This document shows, in pieces, positions 6,293-12,142 of a stretch of 26,024 bases of DNA (the first letter of the stretch is position 1; the number at the start of each line of letters is the position of its first letter). Origin of the DNA: DATKXO01 sp035528995. GTDB taxonomy: Bacteria; Planctomycetota; Phycisphaerae; UBA1845. The position numbers and the translations under genes are program-made. The stretch spans positions 1 through 26,024 of the forward strand of contig DATKXO010000222.1 in the NCBI GenBank assembly GCA_035528995.1, written 5' to 3'. The notes under the pieces were generated by a model. That model saw only the letters and a program-made list of their open reading frames with translations, was not told the DNA's origin and searched no databases.

Positions 6293-7627
6293 CTAAGGCT
6301 CAATCGCCAGAGACTTGATCTTGCGATACAGGGTGCTGGGATTGACACCCAGCTCCTTGGCGGCGGCCGTCCGGTTGCCACCGTGCCGCCGGAGGGCATC
6401 TGCGATGTGTATGGCCTCGAGTGCTTTCAGCGTCAGGGCGCCCCTGCCGCGCCGAGGCTTGACGGCGGTGTTGCCACGGATCGCGGGCGGCAGATGGTGC
6501 GGCTCGATAAGGCCGTTCCGGCAGAGCACAAACGCGTGCTCGATGATGTTCTCCAATTCACGCACATTCCCCGGGTAATTGTGCTCCATCAGCAGGGCCA
6601 TCGTTGCGTCGGAAGCTCCAGCCACATCCTTGTTCTGGAGGCGATTGAACTTGCTGATGAAACGCTCCACCAGAAGCGGAACGTCCTCCCGACGGTCGCG
6701 CAGCTCGGGAAGCTTGAGCCTGATCACGTTGACCCGGTAGTAAAGGTCCTCCCGGAAAACGCCTTTCTTGACCAACGCGCCCAAATCCTGATTGGTGGCG
6801 GCCACAACCCGTACATCCACCTCGACCGGTTCGGTGGAGCCCAGCGGCTCGAAGGTTCTCTCCTGCAGCACGCGCAGCAGGCGAGCCTGCATGGCGGGTG
6901 AAACATCGCCGATCTCGTCCAGCAGGATGGTGCCGCCGTTGGCGACCGCGAACCGTCCAGGCCGGTCGCGACGGGCGTCGGTGAACGCCCCGGCCTTGTA
7001 CCCGAACAGCTCAGATTCCAGCAGCGTATCAGGAAGGGCGCCGCAGTTGATCGCTACGAAGGGCTTGTCCCGACGGGCCGAGAGGTTGTGTATCGCCCGG
7101 GCGAACAGTTCCTTGCCCGTGCCGCTCGGGCCTTCGATCAGCACAGTGCTGTTGCTCTCGGCAACCTGGGGCAGCAGATCGAAGAGCTGCCGCATGCCGG
7201 GGCTCCGGCCGACGATATCCGCAAACGTGTACTTGCCCTCCAGTTCCTTGCGCAGCTCCTCCACCAGGCTGAGGTCACGAAACGTCTCCACGCCGCCGAT
7301 CGAGTTGCCCTTGGTGTCTTTCAACACCGCTGCCGAGATACTGATGGGAACGCGACGACCATTTGCGTTGACGATGTAGATCGTCTTGTTCACCGTCGGT
7401 CGCCCGGTGTCCAGCGTCTCCCTCAGGGCGCACTCGTTTTCGCAGATACTCGCCCGGAAGACGTCGCAGCACCTTTGTCCGACGGCCTCCTCGCGCAGCA
7501 CTCCGGTGATCCGTTCGGCGGCTCGGTTGAAGGAGGTGATTCGCCACTGCGGATCGACAGTGAAGACGCCGTCGGCGATCGAGTTCAGAATGACTTCTTC
7601 TGTCTGCCTGTCGATCGACTCGCCCAT
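6293..7627 (-). CDS. Sigma-54-dependent transcriptional activator, PAS - AAA+ - Fis-type HTH
   Basis: The start at 7627 (444 aa) puts the PAS domain at the N-terminus; in-frame starts at 7660 (ATG) and 7747 (GTG) would add non-conserved sequence, and none has a good ribosome site. PAS spans ~8-120 and contains C53, C54, C62 and C66 in 'QRCCDVFRASICENEC'. The AAA+ domain spans ~135-375: Walker A GPSGTGKE (166-173), the sigma-54 contact loop GAFTDA (213-218) in place of GAFTGA, Walker B GGTILLDEIGD (231-241), and 'RVLQERTFEPLGS' and 'NYPGNVRELEN'. The C-terminal Fis-type HTH is 'NRTAAAKELGVNPSTLYRK' (418-436). It has no response-regulator receiver domain, so it probably senses a redox or metal signal through the PAS domain. 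It likely activates the NifX locus downstream. Confidence 0.93.
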   Translation of the reverse strand: MGESIDRQTEEVILNSIADGVFTVDPQWRITSFNRAAERITGVLREEAVGQRCCDVFRASICENECALRETLDTGRPTVNKTIYIVNANGRRVPISISAAVLKDTKGNSIGGVETFRDLSLVEELRKELEGKYTFADIVGRSPGMRQLFDLLPQVAESNSTVLIEGPSGTGKELFARAIHNLSARRDKPFVAINCGALPDTLLESELFGYKAGAFTDARRDRPGRFAVANGGTILLDEIGDVSPAMQARLLRVLQERTFEPLGSTEPVEVDVRVVAATNQDLGALVKKGVFREDLYYRVNVIRLKLPELRDRREDVPLLVERFISKFNRLQNKDVAGASDATMALLMEHNYPGNVRELENIIEHAFVLCRNGLIEPHHLPPAIRGNTAVKPRRGRGALTLKALEAIHIADALRRHGGNRTAAAKELGVNPSTLYRKIKSLAIEP

Positions 7628-8131
7628 GGCGGCTGATTCCAAAGGTCCGGCCGAGGCCATCGGAGGGCAATGGTGGGACGTCTTGCCGGCCGGAGTCCTG
7701 GTCCGGCGTGCCCGCCCCGTCCGGAGGCCGCCCAGGCTGCGTTCCACACGGTTCTGGGCAGCCGCTGCATCGTAACCCGCGAGTTCTCAACAGGGAAGCC
7801 GGGCGGGCGGGGCCGTTGACCCCGCGTGGGCGGCAGTCTGATAGCAATTGCAGGCCGTCGGTAGTCGGATTAGCCAGCCACTACTGCCCTTCAGCGTAAA
7901 ACGAAAATCGATATCCGGGCTGAAACTTCCCCCAGAATCGCCCCCTGTCGGTCTCGGGTGACCTGCGGGACCTGTCGTCCTGTTGAGCGCCACAGCGGTC
8001 AATCCTCGCGCTTCTGCGCGCTTCTGTGAGGTCGGACGGCGACAACGGGCAGCACGGTGCAGCCCACGATCCTGGTGGGCAGGATGGGAAACTTGGCACA
8101 CTCGATTGCGGTCAGGTAGGCTGATGACGTC
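7628..8131. other. Intergenic region, no supported gene
   Basis: About 500 bp between the minus-strand activator and a plus-strand small gene. Several open frames cross it but none has recognisable protein motifs together with a ribosome site. It must hold the activator's promoter, which I cannot place. A small repeat (GCGCTTCTGCGCGCTTCTG-like) occurs near 8005-8025. Confidence 0.5.
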
Positions 8132-8632
8132 GTGTTGGCCAACACCAGCGCCGGAGAAAACCGAGTGTTCCACAAGGGCGAGTGCATCAAATCGCGTCAC
8201 TTCGGGCTCGGCGTTGTGGTCGCTACGGGCGATGATCCGATCGTCCGGTTCCTCGATGGCCGCCAGATCAAGGTGCCCGGCGAGACCGTCAGCTTTGTTC
8301 CGGCGGAGGTTCTCGACGCAGAGATTGAGAACCGGTGGCTATGGGAGCGGTGGCTCGACCTGCGGATACACGGTAGGCCCTTGCCCCGCCCCAGGCCGCT
8401 TCCGCGACCTCGGTGCGACCTGCTGGCCGCCATGCAACGGACCACGTTGGTCGACAGGCTGCCACCGACGGGGCCACCGGATGAGTTCGTTTCCTGTTTC
8501 GCCGTCTACGATCTTCAGCGGAAGGCTGCCAACGTCGGCGTCACGGCTTGCCCGGCCGGTTGCCCGCGGGTTCGGGTGACTGTGTCGAGGAGGCCCAGTG
8601 AGCCTTCTGACAGCCGTCCCGCTTGCGGTTGA
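8132..8632 (+). CDS. Probable DUF3553-like small beta-barrel protein
   Basis: This is a 166-aa frame with a GTG start; AGGTAGG lies ~12 nt upstream, so initiation is uncertain. Residues ~12-55 read 'VFHKGECIKSRHFGLGVVVA', then 'DPIVRFLDGRQIKVPGE'. That resembles the DUF3553 / UvrD-PcrA C-terminal tail pattern (V-x-H-x-x-FG-x-G-x-V ... V-x-F-x-x-G-x-x), an SH3-like barrel that can bind protein or nucleic acid. A segment at 80-95 is Pro/Arg-rich, and the remainder (AMQRTTLVDRLPPTG onward) is not recognised. It is the only plus-strand gene in the left 10 kb and stands alone. The tail may be partly non-native if a frameshift occurred. Confidence 0.45.
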   Translation: MLANTSAGENRVFHKGECIKSRHFGLGVVVATGDDPIVRFLDGRQIKVPGETVSFVPAEVLDAEIENRWLWERWLDLRIHGRPLPRPRPLPRPRCDLLAAMQRTTLVDRLPPTGPPDEFVSCFAVYDLQRKAANVGVTACPAGCPRVRVTVSRRPSEPSDSRPACG

Positions 8633-9080
8633 GCGAGTGGCGGGGAACGGCCGCGTTCAGCCGCTCGGAGCAGTCCGGGCCGCCTGCCAAGACTGCTCCT
8701 CATATTGCCTTCCGAGCCGAGTGGGCAAGCTACTGAAGCCTGTATGGCCAATGCAACGGCTGTCGATCTACCCGCGGAGCCGGAATCTGCCGCCAACGCG
8801 GTGGAAGGCGCCCTCTCGCTTCGCCCGCCGGGCCGCTGTAGCCCAAACCATCGTTGCATTGACGACGCAGGATTCAGTAAGTCTCATGGGATGAACCTCC
8901 ATCGGCACCTCCGTCCGGAAGCGGTCCGTAGACGGCCGCTGGGACGATGGTGTGCGTCCAGCCCGGCGGCGTTACAGGGCCTCTGGAACGCGCAGGGCGC
9001 ACGCCCGAAATGTCAGCAGGTGGGCAGAACCGGCCAGCAGCGGGGGGGCGGCCAAACGGCCAGCCGTTCCTGGATGCGTC
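8633..9080. other. Intergenic region, no supported gene
   Basis: About 450 bp with only short overlapping frames lacking family motifs. Near its right edge, downstream of the minus-strand zinc-ribbon gene, AACGGC and GCCGTT form a short inverted repeat around 9050-9068 that could be a weak transcription end. No tRNA or repeat array seen. Confidence 0.45.
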
Positions 9081-9281
9081 TCAGGGCTCGACCTCCTCCA
9101 GGCCATGGAGCGTGTACACGTCGTTCCACCGCTTGTCGCACTCCAGGCAGCTGATGGGCTGGTGGGCGTGGCCGGCGTCGATCTCCACGAAACCGCCCTT
9201 CGTCTGGTTGCTCCCACAGAACGGGCAGTTGACGCCATTGGCGTTCAGATACTGCTGTTTGGTTTCCTCGGTCAGTGCCAT
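9081..9281 (-). CDS. Small Cys4 zinc-ribbon protein
   Basis: The start at 9281 is chosen for its GGGAGG ribosome site 6 nt upstream; a frame to 9299 would absorb that site. The 66-residue protein opens MALTEETKQQYLNANGVNCP. C19/C22 (CPFC) and C45/C48 (CLEC) form a two-knuckle zinc ribbon separated by 22 residues with 'GFVEIDAGHAHQPISC'. It ends 'DKRWNDVYTLHGLEEVE', a pattern of the type 'C..C...W...Y.L' seen in phage- and accessory-encoded zinc-ribbon proteins. It is the last gene of a minus-strand set with DUF1257, DUF2997 and an unknown 99-aa protein, ~100 nt after the latter's stop. Confidence 0.8.
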   Translation of the reverse strand: MALTEETKQQYLNANGVNCPFCGSNQTKGGFVEIDAGHAHQPISCLECDKRWNDVYTLHGLEEVEP

Positions 9282-9382
9282 GTTGTTCCTCCCTTGCACT
9301 CCGCGCGGTCGCTCCAGCTGCGTCTCGTCTCCTGCCCGGCCTCGGCCGACGCCGATCAGGATACCTGACTGGTCAACAGAAC

Positions 9383-9682
9383 CTAATCAAGGGGCCACCC
9401 CGCTGCGCCTGGTTCGTAGTGCTCTCGTTCCCAGGCCAGAGCCTCTGTGCGGCTCCTGGCCCAGTGCAGGATCTCGCCGAATGGTCGGCGGAGCACCAGC
9501 TGTAGGATGCGGCCCAGCCGACTCCTGGGCTTGCCGGCCCGGATGTACCACAGCTGCTTGTCGTCGCAGAACTCGACGTGGGAGGCCCGGCGGACCGATG
9601 ATCGGCCGAGTGCCGGCCAGTCGATCTCGTCGGTCCACAAGCTCCGGACGGTGCCATCAGGTGCGATTCGCAGCCTGATCAT
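9383..9682 (-). CDS. Conserved hypothetical protein of the DUF1257/DUF2997 set
   Basis: This is a 99-residue protein starting MIRLRIAPDGTVRSLWTDEI; the ATG at 9682 follows GGGAGGGGG and overlaps the stop of the DUF2997 gene by 4 nt (ATGA), so the start is secure. It looks like a small beta-rich domain ('RASHVEFCDDKQLWYIRAG') followed by a basic helix ('RLGRILQLVLRRPFGEILHW') and 'ARSRTEALAWEREHYEP'. I recognise this arrangement only as a protein that accompanies DUF1257 and DUF2997 genes and cannot name a function. Coupling to DUF2997 suggests they act together. Confidence 0.78.
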   Translation of the reverse strand: MIRLRIAPDGTVRSLWTDEIDWPALGRSSVRRASHVEFCDDKQLWYIRAGKPRSRLGRILQLVLRRPFGEILHWARSRTEALAWEREHYEPGAAGWPLD

Positions 9683-9885
9683 CTGGCCCCCTCCCGTTCC
9701 CTGTCTCCACACCGCTCCCGGATTCGGGCCTCGGGCTTGTCGTGTTGGTGGTCAACGCGACCCCCCAGCGCGGCGGCGATCTCCTCCGTGGCCACTTTGC
9801 ACGACGGCCCGGAGAAGTTGACGGCGTCGATCTGGCACGTGCCGTCGACGCCGATGATGAGCTTGATGTGTTTGCCTCGGAACAT
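9679..9885 (-). CDS. DUF2997 family protein
   Basis: This 68-residue protein is read from the ATG at 9885, which has AGGAG 7 nt upstream; an ATG at 9909 has a poorer site. 'KHIKLIIGVDGTCQIDAVNF' followed by 'SGPSCKVATEEIAAALG' matches the DUF2997 pattern (K.I...I.PDG...ie..gf.G..C...t..i...LG). The C-terminus is charged (EARIRERCGDREREGAR). The family has no known biochemical function; members sit beside DUF1257 genes in cyanobacteria, planctomycetes and phages. The stop overlaps the next gene by 4 nt. Because of the frameshift upstream, the zero frame of DUF1257 runs on without a stop into this gene. Confidence 0.8.
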   Translation of the reverse strand: MFRGKHIKLIIGVDGTCQIDAVNFSGPSCKVATEEIAAALGGRVDHQHDKPEARIRERCGDREREGAR

Positions 9886-9920
9886 GGGCCAACTCCTGTT
9901 TTTAGCCATCAGGCATCCGC

Positions 9921-10335
9921 CTACCGGTACCCGCCGATCAGAACCTCGATCTCGCCGCCGGGCAGGCGCTGGCGCTCGACGGATCGGCCGCAGGCTCGCT
10001 GCTGCCGGGCGATCACCTGGTAGGCGTACTCCTGCTTGATCCGGTTCTGCATCGCCGGGTTGAACCGGTGCTGCTGGTCGTACTCGCTGATCCACGACCG
10101 GTAGGTGCCGTCCGGCAGGCGTTCCCAGCCGACATCGTTCGCAGCAGTTCCCACGTGCTGACGGCGGATCACGACGTGGGCCTGCTGGGGCCGGGCATCG
10201 CCCTTGGTAGCCGTACAAGGGAACGGCCTCCGCGTGGACCTCGATCTGGTCGGCAGTAAAACCGCACTCGATGAGCGCAGCGACCAGAGCCCGCCGGTCG
10301 CGGAACTCGGTCTGGCATTCGACGAAGTGGGACAT
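9921..10335 (-). pseudogene. DUF1257 (Ycf35-like) protein gene with a one-base frameshift
   Basis: Reading from the ATG at 10335 (AAGGAG 8 nt upstream), the first ~45 residues are typical DUF1257: MSHFVECQTEFRDRRALVAA, then 'LIECGFTADQIEVHAEAVPLYGYQG'. The rest of the family sequence continues in another frame: 'DARPQQAHVVIRRQHVGTAA', 'NDVGWERLPDGTYRSWISEYD', 'QRLPGGEIEVLIGGYR' and a stop at 9921. The break is at plus-strand 10200-10203, where removing one base from the GGGC run (minus strand) restores Q-G-D-A-R-P. The intact protein would be ~137 aa, normal for the family, related to plastid Ycf35. It is either a sequencing error, a real mutation or +1 recoding at GGG-CGA. DUF2997 follows 35 nt downstream. 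Confidence 0.82.
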
Positions 10336-10683
10336 ACGTTCTCTCCTTTCTGCCGCTTGAAGGGTCGTGGGTCACTGACAAACCCAAGGTGGTGGGCTGT
10401 CCGAAGCGGTCGGGGAGAGTCTGTTCGGTGTAGGAAGGGGGGCAACTCAGGCCAGCTGCTGGGGGCGCGAGCTTCAGCCCTTGCCGGTGGGCTGATGGTC
10501 AGGGTGATGGGCTTAGATACCAAGTGGCCCCCGCTCACCGTCGCGGGCGGGTGGCACCGTGCGGGGTGCGCGGTATCATGTTTGCCCCATGGCGATCGCG
10601 CTGCACATAAAGGCAGCAGCGGCCGACTCAGTATTCCGGCGCATGCTGGCGAACGCGACACTCACGAGTGGAGGACTCTCGCG
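10336..10683. other. Divergent intergenic region between DUF1257 gene and repeat lipoprotein
   Basis: About 350 bp. It must hold promoters for both flanking genes, which diverge from it. The only AT-leaning segments are near 10520 (TTAGATACC) and 10570-10580 (GGTATCATG), either of which could be a -10 element; no confident -35 partner is visible. No gene or RNA recognised. Confidence 0.4.
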
Positions 10684-10971
10684 ATGCCAGTCAACCATGA
10701 CATCTCCCAGCACTGCAGAATGGCCGTCCTATCGGTTTTACTCCTGCTGTCTGGCTGCCAGCCGAGCTTGGATAGTACTGACGCGGAAGAACGCAAGAGG
10801 GCAGTTATGCAAACCACAGATCAAGCGGTCCTAGCCGAGGTCGCGGTCCGGGACCGGGACTCCGATGTCCGGCTCGCCGCCGTGGAGAAACTGACGGACC
10901 AGGCCGTGTTGGGTAAGGTGGCGGTAGAGGTACCACCGCCATCGGGGAACGCGTCAGGCGGTAGCACGTAG
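10684..10971 (+). CDS. Truncated lipoprotein with HEAT-like 'LTDQAVL' repeat
   Basis: The ATG at 10684 follows GGAGG (9-nt spacing) and starts a lipoprotein signal: hydrophobic residues 13-22 and lipobox LLSGC with Cys25. Residues 45-70 hold one 26-residue unit beginning TDQAVLAEVAVRDRDSDVRL and ending AAVEKL. A second unit (TDQAVLGKVAVE, 71-82) breaks off where D-x-D-x-D-V-R would be expected, and 13 unrelated residues follow before the stop. Related proteins in planctomycetes, as I recall them, carry many such units in tandem. This copy is probably cut after 1.5 units by a rearrangement near 10931. The repeat resembles HEAT/PBS-lyase type helical repeats. Confidence 0.68.
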   Translation: MPVNHDISQHCRMAVLSVLLLLSGCQPSLDSTDAEERKRAVMQTTDQAVLAEVAVRDRDSDVRLAAVEKLTDQAVLGKVAVEVPPPSGNASGGST

Positions 10972-11159
10972 CTTCCGCTCGCGTCGTTGTACTCCAACGG
11001 CTTCCCGTCAAGCGTCGGGGGCTGGCGGTCAACGAGGGTGACCACGTCGGGTGACTGCTGTCTGACCCAATCTCGAAATCGGAAGATCGCAAGCAGGCGA
11101 TCTCGGGTCTTCAGGTTCGTTTTGTTCCAGGACTCCCCTGTCCCACCCACGTAGAACAT
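10821..11159 (-). pseudogene. Unknown ORF, probably truncated at its 3' end
   Basis: The first ~76 residues from the ATG at 11159 look like genuine protein: MFYVGGTGESWNKTNLKTRD, then 'LLAIFRFRDWVRQQSPDVVTL' and 'DGKPLEYNDASGSYVLPPDAF'. After 'PDGGG' (about 10932) the frame runs antisense to the repeat lipoprotein and becomes Ser/Thr/Arg-rich filler, so the native C-terminus seems lost. The start is 10 nt after the stop of a 43-aa small ORF, with no good ribosome site, so the two may be coupled or parts of one decayed gene. I do not recognise the family. Confidence 0.42.
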
Positions 11160-11169
11160 CCCGGTCGGT

Positions 11170-11301
11170 TTATGCCAAGCTCAGGTAGTGGCGACCGTCC
11201 ATTACGGGCGAATCGTCGTCGTCAGCAACCACAAGAATCGGCTTGCTGTTCTGTTGTGGAATACGTTTGCGTGGTGATTCGCCGTTGGCCCGTTTGGACA
11301 C
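11170..11301 (-). CDS. Small hypothetical protein, 43 aa, GTG start
   Basis: AAGGAG lies 6 nt upstream of a GTG at 11301. The product starts (M)SKRANGESPRKRIPQQNSK and continues 'PILVVADDDDSPVMDGRHYLSLA'. It is basic at first, then a hydrophobic strand and an acidic D-D-D-D run. An overlapping ATG frame starting 3 nt earlier gives a Cys/His-rich shadow that looks non-coding. The gene sits ~95 nt beyond the tmRNA 3' end, in the same direction, and ends 10 nt before the next ATG. Family unknown. Confidence 0.4.
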   Translation of the reverse strand: MSKRANGESPRKRIPQQNSKPILVVADDDDSPVMDGRHYLSLA

Positions 11302-11378
11302 ATCAAGCTCCTTCTGGCGGTCCCAGACCGCTGACTGAGGAGCATAGCAAATGTAAGACTAAATGTAAATCGCCCTTC

Positions 11379-11396
11379 TTGGGCAAACAAGCCCAA
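11379..11396 (-). terminator. Hairpin directly after the tmRNA 3' end
   Basis: TTGGGC (11379-11384) and GCCCAA (11391-11396) form a perfect 6-bp stem with a 6-nt loop, starting at the base after the tmRNA discriminator. The T-rich tail is weak (GAAGGGCGATTT on the minus strand), so it may help RNA 3' processing or end transcription poorly. Confidence 0.4.
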
Positions 11397-11747
11397 TGGA
11401 GGCGGGGGGAATCGAACCCCCGTCCCGCGACGGTTCAGAAAGAGTTTCTACGTGCGTAGTCGGTCTTTTGTATCTCGCCGCACCCGGCGCCGATCGACAG
11501 GCTCCGGGGTTGGCCAGCCCGGCTGGTTTCTCGCCCCCCAACGGCCAGACAACGTCAGGGGACCAGCCCGCTAGCGACGTCGCACCGGATAGCGGGCGTC
11601 TCCGGATTGACGGGCAACCTTACTTAGGCTGCCATGCGCAACTGTGAGTTGGCATATAAAGGTTGCGTCAGTTGTTTAACGAGGCCAACTGACAACCTCG
11701 GCACGCCGCTCTCCCGTCTACTCGCCCGGTCGAACCCAATCGCCCCC
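11397..11747 (-). ncRNA. ssrA: Transfer-messenger RNA (tmRNA)
   Basis: The 351-nt RNA starts GGGGGCGATTGGGTTCGACC on the minus strand, the standard tmRNA 5' end. Its first seven bases pair with CGCCTCC at the 3' end (one G-U) to form the acceptor stem. The T-arm GGGGGTTCGATTCCCCC precedes it. The discriminator is A and CCA is not encoded (TTG follows). A tag reading frame ends at TAA (11624-11626): GCC AAC TCA CAG TTG CGC ATG GCA GCC, read as ANSQLRMAA, at 11624-11653; the resume codon is inferred. tmRNA with SmpB rescues stalled ribosomes and marks the product for proteolysis. The gene is the one-piece (not circularly permuted) form. Confidence 0.93.
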
Positions 11748-12142
11748 GTAGCTGGACGGGACCAGTCCCAACTCCACCCTATTGTACGCCCCTTTCCTGC
11801 GACGACAAGAGCCTCCGCCGGAGGAGACCCTGCCGCCGGCCTCCTCGGACCACACGCCGGGCCCATCACCCCAGCGGCGCGCCCGGCCCGGCACGACGCC
11901 CGGCGGTGCGGCCGGGGCACTTTCCAGCGGGCTCCACGACCCGGCCCATGCGACCGTTGTCCGCTTGCCACAGCCGAACAGCCGTGCTACGTTGAATCCG
12001 GCGGGCGCTTATCGGGCTGCGCCCCCGAGCCGACGCGTAATCAGGCGGTTGCGCCACTAGGGAACGCCGCCTTGCCGGGAGACCTTTCGGTGAGGGCCCC
12101 GGTCGGCGCGGAATCGGGCCATACAGAACCAGGAGCACCACC
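11748..12142. other. Divergent intergenic region between tmRNA and pckA
   Basis: About 395 bp holding the promoters of ssrA (leftward) and pckA (rightward). Upstream of tmRNA the minus strand reads TACAATAGGGTGGAG near 11770-11787; TACAAT resembles a sigma-70 -10 element about 35 bp before the RNA start, too far for the obvious spacing unless the precursor has a 5' leader. AGGAG before pckA is described with that gene. No further gene seen. Confidence 0.4.

Noticed and set aside
7999..8190. Minus-strand 63-aa frame with 'IECAKFPILPTRIVG'
   Set aside because: It looks somewhat protein-like but overlaps the DUF3553-like gene start, has no ribosome site and matches nothing I know. Left unannotated.
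11172..11459. Plus-strand frame ending 'RRGESNPRPATVQKEFLRA'
   Set aside because: This string is the well-known false translation of a T-arm on the opposite strand; here it comes from the tmRNA 3' end.
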